From NCBI GenBank assembly GCA_026419635.1, contig JANZZB010000063.1, forward strand, positions 1 to 8,178: a stretch of DNA of 8,178 bases, written 5' to 3'. This document shows, one piece after another, positions 1-5,276 of the stretch. Numbering within the stretch: the stretch's first letter is position 1; the number at the start of each line of letters is the position of its first letter. Position numbers and translations under genes: made by a program. The notes beneath the pieces are model-generated. The model ran no database searches and was not told the DNA's origin. It worked only from the letters and a program-made list of their open reading frames with translations. Source of the stretch: Clostridiales bacterium. Its GTDB lineage: Bacteria > Bacillota > Clostridia > Oscillospirales > Butyricicoccaceae.

Positions 1-391
1 CTTTTCCGATCTTACTTTTTTCCGTCTTCGAGGCTACCCATCCGTCAAGTCCATCTGCGATCAGTGCGAGGTAAAAGAAAGTAAAGCTTTTTTCAATGTC
101 CTGAATAGCATATGTAATTGCGGCGGATCCGCTTGCAACAGCTAAAGCTGCAATTCCGCCTTCGAGAGCTGCAATGCGCTTTTCAAATACGTCGGATGTG
201 GGGTTCATGATTCTAGTATAAATATTACCGCCTTCCGTTAATCCGAAACGGCCCGCGGCTTGCGCGGAGTTTGCAAATACATAGGACGAAGTTTGGTAAA
301 TTGGAACAGCCCGAGCGTCGGTAGCGGGATCGGGGGTTTCCTGGCCGACATGGATCTGGAGGGTTTCAAATTTAAGCTTACGATCAGACAT
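1..391 (-). CDS. 5' part of an O-acetylhomoserine sulfhydrylase gene, apparently chimeric after codon 97
   Basis: 130 codons are visible from ATG at 391, and the frame is open to the window edge. Residues 1-97 match the N-terminus of the PLP-dependent Cys/Met metabolism family, O-acetylhomoserine (thiol)-lyase branch. Landmarks are FETLQIHVGQE, the AVPIYQTSSYVF block, GNIYTRIMNPT and LEGGIAALAVASGSAA. Family members are about 425 residues, make homocysteine from O-acetylhomoserine and sulfide, and act in the cytosol. After YAIQ the expected continuation (a GD-x-I block, then a YGGT-like block) is absent. Residues 98-130 instead give a hydrophobic stretch and ADGLDGWVA, as in CDP-alcohol phosphatidyltransferases. 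The PLP lysine region is not in view. The gene follows an Rrf2 regulator on the same strand and has its own promoter. The N-terminal identity is secure; whether the full reading frame exists in the organism is doubtful. Confidence 0.8.
   Translation of the reverse strand, partial: MSDRKLKFETLQIHVGQETPDPATDARAVPIYQTSSYVFANSAQAAGRFGLTEGGNIYTRIMNPTSDVFEKRIAALEGGIAALAVASGSAAITYAIQDIEKSFTFFYLALIADGLDGWVASKTEKSKIGK
2..100 (-). other. Segment encoding a CDP-alcohol phosphatidyltransferase-like motif joined in frame to the sulfhydrylase start
   Basis: Codons 98-130 of the minus-strand frame encode a likely membrane helix (SFTFFYLALIA) followed by D113-GL-D116-G117-WV-A120, then G129. This fits the start of the CDP-alcohol phosphatidyltransferase signature D-x2-D-G-x2-A-R-x(7-9)-G-x3-D-x3-D, found in phosphatidylserine and archaetidylserine synthases. 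Two points weaken the match: the usual Arg after Ala is Ser121, and the final two aspartates would lie beyond the window. The segment does not resemble the sulfhydrylase family. The junction falls near position 100, at a YAIQ that could occur in either family, so a microhomology-based misjoin is plausible. Confidence 0.5.
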
Positions 392-418
392 TCAGCTCAC
401 ACTCTTTTCTGTTAATGT

Positions 419-462
419 ATATTATTCATATAATTTTAATATGAAATTGGTTATAATATAAC
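419..462 (-). promoter_or_regulatory. Putative operator region of the sulfhydrylase promoter (two inverted repeats)
   Basis: A perfect 13-bp palindrome, GTTATA-A-TATAAC (450-462), covers the -10 box. A second inverted repeat, TTCATAT (425-431) and ATATGAA (439-445) with a 7-base spacer, lies just downstream of the expected transcription start. Overlapping its left arm, 419-432 is the reverse complement of TATATGAATAATAT, which also occurs inside the promoter of the adjacent Rrf2 gene. I infer repressor binding, most simply by that Rrf2 protein. AT-richness makes some palindromy expected by chance. Confidence 0.5.
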
Positions 463-483
463 TCCTCTTTTTATAATTGTCAA
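455..483 (-). promoter_or_regulatory. Sigma-A-type promoter for the sulfhydrylase gene
   Basis: On the minus strand a perfect -35 box TTGACA (483-478) is followed by exactly 17 bases and TATATT (460-455). Transcription would start near 448, about 57 bases before the ATG at 391. The -35 lies only about 20 bases past the rrf2 stop codon, so the gene may be read both from this promoter and by read-through. Confidence 0.75.
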
Positions 484-503
484 GAAGGAATAAAACAATA
501 TCT

Positions 504-944
504 TTAAGAATTTGCAGATGAAATTTTAAGTTTATCCTGTTGTTTTTTTACCAAATCGGCAAGAGTGATATGGTCGACTACGTTGTTGATTGCTTCATAA
601 ATCTGCTGCCATATATCAATGGTGACACATTTATCACATCTGGGGCATTGATTGGGTTCGTCTTCCATACAAGCAACGGGTACCAGGCTTCCTTCGATCA
701 GTCTCAGAATAGAACCTACAGTATATTCCTCAGGGGAACGGGAAAGCTTATAACCGCCCTGTGCTCCACGGGTACTTTTTACGAAACCTGCACGGCTTAA
801 AACGATAATGATCTGCTCCAGATATTTATCAGATATTGACTGGCGTTCGGAAATACTTTTAATGGTAACATATTCACCAGTGTTGTTCATAGCTAAATCC
901 AGCATTAATCGTAGCGCGTATCGTCCTTTTGTGGATATTTTCAT
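504..944 (-). CDS. Rrf2-family transcriptional regulator (CymR/IscR-like)
   Basis: A protein of 146 residues with the Rrf2 winged helix-turn-helix at its N-terminus: MKISTKGRYALRLMLDLA, a YLEQII recognition region and the wing motif TRGAQGGYKLSRSPEEYTVG. The family binds operators of sulfur or iron-sulfur genes. The cluster-ligand region has cysteines at 92, 100, 103 and 106 (counted from the chosen start). C92, C100 and C106 align with the three [2Fe-2S] ligands of IscR, with a longer first gap, and C103 is extra. A redox or Fe-S input is therefore possible, whereas B. subtilis CymR senses cysteine status through CysK. I chose ATG 944 over an upstream GTG at 953 because MKIS is the usual family start and AAGGCGG sits 8 bases before it. 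It lies upstream of a sulfhydrylase gene on the same strand, so sulfur control is the likely role. Confidence 0.9.
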   Translation of the reverse strand: MKISTKGRYALRLMLDLAMNNTGEYVTIKSISERQSISDKYLEQIIIVLSRAGFVKSTRGAQGGYKLSRSPEEYTVGSILRLIEGSLVPVACMEDEPNQCPRCDKCVTIDIWQQIYEAINNVVDHITLADLVKKQQDKLKISSANS

Positions 945-959
945 AAGTACCACCGCCTT
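945..959 (-). promoter_or_regulatory. Ribosome binding site deciding the Rrf2 start
   Basis: Minus-strand AAGGCGG (959-953) is 8 bases from the ATG at 944-942. The in-frame GTG at 953-951 overlaps this site and so cannot use it, which favours the ATG. Confidence 0.6.
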
Positions 960-965
960 ATGCAG

Positions 966-994
966 ATTATACTATATGAATAATATGAATTCAA
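966..994 (-). promoter_or_regulatory. Sigma-A-type promoter of the Rrf2 gene with operator in its spacer
   Basis: On the minus strand TTGAAT (994-989), a 17-base spacer and a perfect TATAAT (971-966) lie just upstream of the gene. Most of the spacer is the 14-mer TATATGAATAATAT (plus strand, 973-986), also present at the sulfhydrylase promoter. The spacer reads as two direct TTCATAT copies. A regulator bound here would block RNA polymerase, which is the pattern expected for autorepression. Confidence 0.75.
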
Positions 995-1039
995 CTGTTT
1001 GATTTTGCAGTTTTTAATATATGTTTTGTTTGAAATAAA

Positions 1040-1282
1040 TAAAAGGGAGAGTAAATACCCTCCCGAGGCTGTCGATAAAGTCGACAGCCTTCGAGAGGGA
1101 ATCCGATTCCCCCTCAATACTTCCCCAGGTGCGGACAAAACCTTCGGTTTTGTCCAATGTGTCCTCCGGCGGCACATGTCCGCCTGCGGACTAATCTTAC
1201 ATTAAGGGGTTTCGACCCTTAACAATCTCCTAAATATACTTTTTCGACAATCTTTAAGGGAGGGTAAATACCCTCCCTTTTA
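1040..1282. repeat. MITE-like palindromic repeat element with terminal inverted repeats
   Basis: The 25-base ends (1040-1064, and 1258-1282 reversed) match at 22 of 25 positions. Both begin TAAAAGGGAG and both contain a GGGAGRG/CCCTCCC hairpin around a TAAATA loop. TA at each outer edge could be the target duplication typical of IS630/mariner-mobilised elements. Inside lie more hairpins: GGCTGTCGA/TCGACAGCC (1067-1089), GAGGGAAT with ATTCCCCCTC (1095-1115), a perfect 10-bp GGACAAAACC/GGTTTTGTCC (1133-1155), an imperfect GC-rich one (1161-1191), and TTAAGGG/CCCTTAA (1202-1222). Its higher GC and density of structure contrast with the flanks. Short open frames on both strands show no recognisable protein or convincing ribosome binding site. 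The right-end hairpin may also terminate slipin transcription, but it lacks a good T tract. Copy number in the genome is unknown. Confidence 0.6.
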
Positions 1283-1313
1283 CTCTTTGGGTTTCATCAT
1301 AATCAAAGTATAG

Positions 1314-2078
1314 TTACTTTGATTCATCCTGTTTTTTCGGAATTAATGCGTTTAGAAATTCCATTGGGAGCGGGAATACAATAGTAGAATTTTGCTCGGT
1401 GGCGATTTCAGAAAGTGTTTGCAAATACCTGAGCTGTAGTGAAATGGGCTCTTGTGCGATCACCTGTGCTGCCTCAAGAAGTTTTTGCGAGGCCTGATAT
1501 TCGCCTTCTGCAGCGGTTATTTTAGCACGTCGTTCTCTTTCGGCTTCTGCCTGCTTTGCCATTGCGCGTTTCATACTATCCGGGATCTGAATACTTTTAA
1601 TTTCAACAGCAATAATCTGTATGCCCCAATCATTAGTAGTTTCTGCTAGCATATTTTTTAGTATTTCAACCAAATTTTTATTGTTGCCTAGAATTTCATC
1701 GAGCTCATGTTGTCCTAAAACAGAGCGGAATGTAGTCTGTCCTAAAAGTGTAGTGCTTCTTTCAAAACTTACAACCCGGGTAAGTGCATAGGTGGGATTC
1801 TGTACGTTATAATATACCACTGCGTCTACCAAAATTGAAATATTGTCTTTTGTTATGACTTCCTGCTGCGGGACGTCGATTGTCCTAGTCCTTAAATCTA
1901 CTCTGCGAACGACTTCAATTCCGAAAGGGATTCTAAGCTGCAGTCCGGGATTTAATACACGAACTACTTTTCCGAAACGAAATACAACGCCTCTTTCGAC
2001 CTGATTGACAACAATAATACACGATAGAAAGAACCATAAAACGATTATAGCGACGATTCCAAATAGAATTGAATGCAT
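1314..2078 (-). CDS. Slipin (stomatin-like SPFH/band 7 membrane protein)
   Basis: 254 residues, the usual length for a prokaryotic slipin. One N-terminal membrane segment (about 4-25) is followed by the SPFH domain: NQVERGVVFRFGKV, the NPGLQLRIPFG block, then DLRTRTIDVPQQEVITKDN and VDAVVYYNV (61-92). An Ala/Glu-rich coiled coil (about 170-207, QAEAERERRAKI and EGEYQAS) and the typical end TIVFPLP follow. Such proteins oligomerise at the membrane and organise microdomains, and some help in envelope-stress resistance. AAAAGGGG (2094-2087) sits 8 bases before the ATG at 2078. No NfeD-type partner, the common neighbour of slipins, is adjacent: the gene stands alone between the repeat element and the divergent gap. 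A 7-bp hairpin, CAAAGTA/TACTTTG (1304-1321), spans its stop codon. The family call is firm; the role is inferred. Confidence 0.93.
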   Translation of the reverse strand: MHSILFGIVAIIVLWFFLSCIIVVNQVERGVVFRFGKVVRVLNPGLQLRIPFGIEVVRRVDLRTRTIDVPQQEVITKDNISILVDAVVYYNVQNPTYALTRVVSFERSTTLLGQTTFRSVLGQHELDEILGNNKNLVEILKNMLAETTNDWGIQIIAVEIKSIQIPDSMKRAMAKQAEAERERRAKITAAEGEYQASQKLLEAAQVIAQEPISLQLRYLQTLSEIATEQNSTIVFPLPMEFLNALIPKKQDESK

Positions 2079-2106
2079 ATTTCATACCCCTTTTCGTAAT
2101 TGTTTT

Positions 2107-2132
2107 TACGAATAAAGTATAACACAGTTTCA
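2107..2132 (-). promoter_or_regulatory. ECF sigma-W-type promoter upstream of slipin
   Basis: On the minus strand TGAAAC (2132-2127), exactly 16 bases, then CGTA (2110-2107) is a perfect match to the sigma-W consensus TGAAAC-N16-CGTA of B. subtilis. The expected start near 2100 gives a leader of about 20 bases containing the ribosome binding site. In B. subtilis sigma-W controls SPFH genes (floA and floT operons), which fits the downstream gene. An overlapping extended -10, TGTTATACT (2124-2116), could serve sigma-A instead, though I see no matching -35. Confidence 0.6.
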
Positions 2133-2333
2133 TTTTTATTTATAGATTAAGTATAAACTCTTCTTTTAGATAGTGGATAATCTGTGCACACATTTGTGTA
2201 TTATTTTACAGGGTTACGATTATTTAAATCGGCTGACAAATTGAAAAGCATTTAACGGATGCAAAAGAAATTTCTAATCTTATGAAAAAAGATAATTAAA
2301 TTTTATTATAAGAGAAAAAAACGATAAACAAAG
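2133..2333. other. AT-rich divergent intergenic region without a supported gene
   Basis: About 200 bases between the slipin promoter and the orphan terminator. No ORF has a start with a ribosome binding site, and I see no clear promoter. One plus-strand frame, 2237-2299, reads as 20 residues ending in TAA (DAKEISNLMKKDN at its end), like the C-terminus of a protein, but stops lie immediately upstream. It may be gene debris or chance. An 8-bp palindrome TGTGCACA (2183-2190) is also present. Confidence 0.4.
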
Positions 2334-2388
2334 AATTAGAACAAAAAAGAGCGATAACGTTGTGTTATCACTCTTTTTTGTTCTAATT
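2334..2388. terminator. Strong bidirectional intrinsic terminator
   Basis: An 18-bp perfect outer arm (2334-2351 with 2371-2388) continues as GATAAC (2353-2358) with GTTATC (2364-2369), interrupted by one mismatch and closed by a 5-base loop. Run of six A before GAG and six T after CTC make it a classic terminator in both directions: stem GAGCGATAAC/GTTATCACTC plus T6. It lies between divergent genes, so neither slipin nor livH ends here. It must serve an unseen transcript, act as an attenuator in a long liv leader, or insulate the two promoters. Confidence 0.8.
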
Positions 2389-2623
2389 TGTAGTTATTTG
2401 TTATAAAAAATGAAAGTTTTAAATTAAAAAAATTTTTGCACAACACAAACAAATATTTGCATAGCTAAAAAAATTTTTTGGTTGTATTTTTATATCAGGG
2501 TATTCCAAAAAATGGGATTTTAGATATGCAAATAAAAAAGAGAGAGGGAAATGCTATGAACTAAGGTGAATGAATCCGAGCAGATTATCGTCACCAAAAT
2601 TAATTGTGGAAGATCCAAAAGAA
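2389..2623 (+). other. Leader/promoter region upstream of the liv operon
   Basis: Very AT-rich. I cannot point to a convincing -35/-10 pair. Features seen are a perfect 10-bp inverted repeat, TATTTGCATA (2454-2463) and TATGCAAATA (2525-2534), 61 bases apart. Nested between them are weaker pairings (ATATC 2492-2496 with GATAT 2523-2527; ATTCC 2502-2506 with GGGAT 2514-2518). A GAGAGAGGG site (2540-2548) precedes a two-codon ORF, ATG AAC TAA (2556-2564). These could form a structured leader or regulator sites. No known riboswitch class was recognised. Confidence 0.35.
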
Positions 2624-2633
2624 GAAGGAGGGG
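2624..2633 (+). promoter_or_regulatory. Ribosome binding site fixing a TTG start for livH
   Basis: GAAGGAGGGG lies 6 bases before TTG 2640-2642. The frame is open upstream to another TTG at 2604, but that one would put this site inside the coding region and add 12 lysine-rich residues not expected in the family. Confidence 0.75.
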
Positions 2634-2639
2634 AATTTT

Positions 2640-3569
2640 TTGGAAATTATTTTGTATGGCATATTGACCGGAAGCATCTTGCTGCTTGGCTCAATCGGAA
2701 TGTCAATTATCCGCAAAGTGCAAGGACATATGGATATGAGTTATGCGCAATATATGATGCTGTCGGCGTTTCTTACCTGGCAGCTTACCACGAAACAAAA
2801 ATTACCGTTTATTTTGGGAGCGTTAATTTCAATTATATTCATTACAATAATCGCTTACATAGTATTTAAGGTTGTATATAAGCCTATCAAAACGTATGGG
2901 CCGACAATGCTCCTTTTTACAACTGTCGGTGTGAATTACATCATCAATGGGGGAGCAAAAGCAATTTGGGGCGTAAAAACAAAGGCTTTTGCTCTGGGTC
3001 TTTCCCGTTCAATCAATATTGGTGAGACAAGGCTTTTAACTTCCAGAGAAATTCTCGTCATTATTATTGCATGGCTGGCAGCTCTTGTTATTCATCTTGT
3101 TATGACAAGAACAAAAGTGGGCAAAGCTTTGCGTGCAATGGCCAGTAATTATGATTTGGCGCAAGTAAGAGGCATTGATACCGGGCGCATGTCCTCGTTT
3201 GTATTTGTTATTTCAGGAAGTCTTGCAGGTCTTTCTGGAGTACTTCTGGGGATGATCGGATCACTTTATCCTGACATGGGCACGATTCAGATTCTGCTGA
3301 TTTTATCCGCGGTTGTTATGGGTGGCCTAAGCGCTCCACTTTCCGGAGTCATGGCTGCGGCAATGATCATAGGACTCGGCATGGAAATAAGCACACTTTT
3401 CTTAAGGCCGGCTTACCGCCCTGCTGTAGCCTTGGTTCTGTTTGTTTTAACTTTGTTTATTAAACCGGAGGGATTGTTTACAAAACAAACTCGCAAAGTA
3501 AAATTTGATAAAAAAGTGGACTTAAAAATCGAAATGGGCGAAGCAGCCTCTGTAGGAGGACAAAAATGA
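2640..3569 (+). CDS. livH: Branched-chain amino acid type ABC transporter, inner-membrane permease LivH
   Basis: 309 residues from the TTG at 2640, starting MEIILYGILTGSILLLGSIG, which is the typical LivH opening. It is a polytopic membrane protein with about eight hydrophobic segments. The cytoplasmic coupling loop that contacts the ATPases is TKVGKALRAMASNYDLAQVRGID, at about residues 157-180. After it come the conserved SGSLAGLSGVLLG and VMGGLSAPLSG segments. With LivM it forms the translocation pore of the HAAT family. Its TGA overlaps the livM ATG (ATGA), so the two are translationally coupled. The C-terminus carries a charged tail of about 25 residues. Substrate cannot be read from the permease: leucine/isoleucine/valine is the default, but relatives carry other amino acids, amides or urea. 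Confidence 0.93.
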   Translation: MEIILYGILTGSILLLGSIGMSIIRKVQGHMDMSYAQYMMLSAFLTWQLTTKQKLPFILGALISIIFITIIAYIVFKVVYKPIKTYGPTMLLFTTVGVNYIINGGAKAIWGVKTKAFALGLSRSINIGETRLLTSREILVIIIAWLAALVIHLVMTRTKVGKALRAMASNYDLAQVRGIDTGRMSSFVFVISGSLAGLSGVLLGMIGSLYPDMGTIQILLILSAVVMGGLSAPLSGVMAAAMIIGLGMEISTLFLRPAYRPAVALVLFVLTLFIKPEGLFTKQTRKVKFDKKVDLKIEMGEAASVGGQK

Positions 3570-4501
3570 GTATTTTTATGTTTGTCATAGCGGTCATGAC
3601 TATTGTCGGAATCTATGCGATGATGGCGCTTTGTTATAACCTGACAAACGGGCAAACAGGCATCGTCGATTTCGGCGTTATCGGCTGGGTTGCCATTGGT
3701 GCATATACATATGCGATCATCACAAGTCCGGATCCCTCAACAGTGGCCGGAGCAGTAAACCTTTACGGGTTTCATTTGCCGATGTGGATCGGTTTGATCG
3801 CCGCGATGATCACCGCTGCATTTGGCGCCTTTTGCATCGGACTGCCGACACTTCGTCTACGCGGCGAGTATCTGGCTATCGGGGCCTATGCTTTGTCTAT
3901 GGTTATTACCAGCTTTATCACGAATGAAGCCTGGCTAACAAACGGATCGCGCGGATTTTTCGGGATGCCTGCCCCTCTCCGGGACCGCTTTACCTCCGTT
4001 TCCGCATACGCAATCTTTTTCCTGCTTTTAATATGGGCATTTGTCCTTGGTTCATACTTTCTTTTCCGGCGTATTGAGAAATCCCCGTATGGCCGAATTT
4101 TGAGATCCATCAGGGAGAACGAGGAAGTAAGCATATCGATCGGGAAAAATGTCTGGAAATACCGGATGACCGCCTATGTCTTGGCAGCCGCTATTCTCGG
4201 GTTGGTTGGTGTTTTATACGCATGGTACGCTTCCGTACTTGTTCCGGAAATGTTTACCGATATTGTAACGTTTACCGTAGTCATTTGCGTTATTCTGGGA
4301 GGCACGGGTAATTTTAAAGGGTCGCTCCTTGGCGCGACCGTCATGATCGGAGCGCAGGAATTGACACGCTTTTTCCAAGCCAACGCCGACATGGCCGCGA
4401 CGCTTGCGGCAACCAGAATTATTGCTATCGGGATCTTGCTTGTGCTAATCATCCGGTTCAAACGGCGCGGAATCCTTCCGGAAAAAAATATCAAAATGTA
4501 G
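3566..4501 (+). CDS. livM: Branched-chain amino acid type ABC transporter, inner-membrane permease LivM
   Basis: 311 residues. The start ATG overlaps the livH stop and has AGGAGGA 5 bases ahead. Family landmarks are NLTNGQTGIVDFG (25-37), the GLPTLRLRGEYLAIGA block (92-107), LTNGSRGFFGMP (124-135), and the coupling loop SPYGRILRSIRENEEVS (about 173-189). The C-terminal half holds VILGGTGNFKGSLLGA, also conserved. About eight to nine membrane segments are expected. It pairs with LivH as the heterodimeric channel. Its end overlaps the ribosome binding site of livG. Codons look somewhat richer in G/C than in livH, but I made no calculation. Confidence 0.94.
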   Translation: MSIFMFVIAVMTIVGIYAMMALCYNLTNGQTGIVDFGVIGWVAIGAYTYAIITSPDPSTVAGAVNLYGFHLPMWIGLIAAMITAAFGAFCIGLPTLRLRGEYLAIGAYALSMVITSFITNEAWLTNGSRGFFGMPAPLRDRFTSVSAYAIFFLLLIWAFVLGSYFLFRRIEKSPYGRILRSIRENEEVSISIGKNVWKYRMTAYVLAAAILGLVGVLYAWYASVLVPEMFTDIVTFTVVICVILGGTGNFKGSLLGATVMIGAQELTRFFQANADMAATLAATRIIAIGILLVLIIRFKRRGILPEKNIKM

Positions 4502-4514
4502 GGGGTGAGGGAAT

Positions 4515-5276
4515 ATGGCATTACTTGAAATAAAAAATGTAAGCAAACATTTTGGACGGCTAAAAGCAGTATCTGGAGCAAACATGGAGATTATTAAAGG
4601 AAAAACGACCGGACTGATCGGCCCGAACGGTGCCGGCAAAACGACGCTTTTCAATGTGGTGGCAGGATTTCTTCCCGCGACGGAAGGAGAGGTTCGTTAC
4701 AACGGAGAAAACATAACAAATCTTCCGGCTTACCGCTTGGCTCGCAAAGGGATCGTGCGAACATTCCAGACGCCTCACGGTTTTCCAGAACTTACTCTGA
4801 TGGAAAACTTAATGGCTGCGCCCAAAAATCAGGAAGGAGAAACTCTCTGGAAATCCGTTTTGATGAATCCCGCCGTAAAAAGGCAGGAAAAAGAAAATAA
4901 AGAGCGCGCGCTGCATTATCTGGAAGAGATCGGTATGATTGACCGCCGCAATGAAAAAGTAGGCAACTTAAACGCCGGCGAGGCGCGCATGGTGGAGCTT
5001 GTCCGGCAGCTGATGCTCGATCCGGACCTGCTTTTGCTTGATGAACCTGCCGCTGGCGTAAATCCCGCCCACCAGGAAACATTGATCGAAATGTTAAATA
5101 ACCTTAAGAAAAAAGGAATTACTCTTCTGGTTATCGATCACAATCTGGGCTTTATAACGACGCTGAGCGATAAAATTTACGTAATGCACCAAGGGCAGGT
5201 AGTTCTCGAAGGCCTCCCGAAAGAGGTTATTTCGAATCAAAAAGTCAAAGAGATTTACTTGGGGGGAAAGAAATGA
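4515..5276 (+). CDS. livG: Branched-chain amino acid type ABC transporter ATPase LivG
   Basis: 253 residues, the usual LivG length. It has Walker A GPNGAGKT (36-43), Q-loop Q85 in VRTFQTPHGF, Walker B LLLLDEP (172-178) with the LivG-typical AAGVNP following, and the switch histidine H209 in VIDHNLGF. The signature motif is LNAGE (152-156) rather than LSGGQ; this loop varies among LivG proteins, so activity is still expected. The extended C-terminal end (GLPKEVISNQKVKEIYLG) is typical of the subfamily. It sits 13 bases after livM with GGGGGTGAGG as ribosome binding site, and its TGA overlaps the livF ATG. It forms the ATPase heterodimer with LivF on the cytoplasmic side. Confidence 0.95.
   Translation: MALLEIKNVSKHFGRLKAVSGANMEIIKGKTTGLIGPNGAGKTTLFNVVAGFLPATEGEVRYNGENITNLPAYRLARKGIVRTFQTPHGFPELTLMENLMAAPKNQEGETLWKSVLMNPAVKRQEKENKERALHYLEEIGMIDRRNEKVGNLNAGEARMVELVRQLMLDPDLLLLDEPAAGVNPAHQETLIEMLNNLKKKGITLLVIDHNLGFITTLSDKIYVMHQGQVVLEGLPKEVISNQKVKEIYLGGKK

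Noticed and set aside
1..12. The first 12 bases differ by one position from the end of a common Illumina adapter (CTCTTCCGATCT).
   Set aside because: One mismatch in 12 can be chance, and the encoded residues (K-I-G-K) fit the phosphatidyltransferase-like reading. I keep it only as a weak hint that this is a raw contig end.
540..1002. Plus-strand ORFs opposite the Rrf2 gene.
   Set aside because: They are antisense shadows of a clear family member, with no domain or ribosome binding site of their own.
941..1205. Short ORFs on both strands across the repeat element.
   Set aside because: Their sequence is produced by hairpin arms and they lack recognisable domains or convincing ribosome binding sites.
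1040..1282. CRISPR array or tRNA-like structure in the repeat-dense region.
   Set aside because: The repeats differ from one another, there are no regular spacers, and no cloverleaf with the expected conserved bases is visible.
2604..2639. Upstream TTG start that would lengthen LivH by 12 residues.
   Set aside because: The strong GGAGGGG site lies inside this extension and points to the TTG at 2640, and the added lysine-rich residues are not expected at a LivH N-terminus.
2570..2869. A plus-strand ORF of 99 codons with consecutive Leu-Ile-Val codons (2600-2608), suggestive of a leader peptide for a branched-chain amino acid operon.
   Set aside because: It runs far into livH in another frame with no stop before it, its ribosome binding site is too close to the ATG, and three such codons are easily chance.
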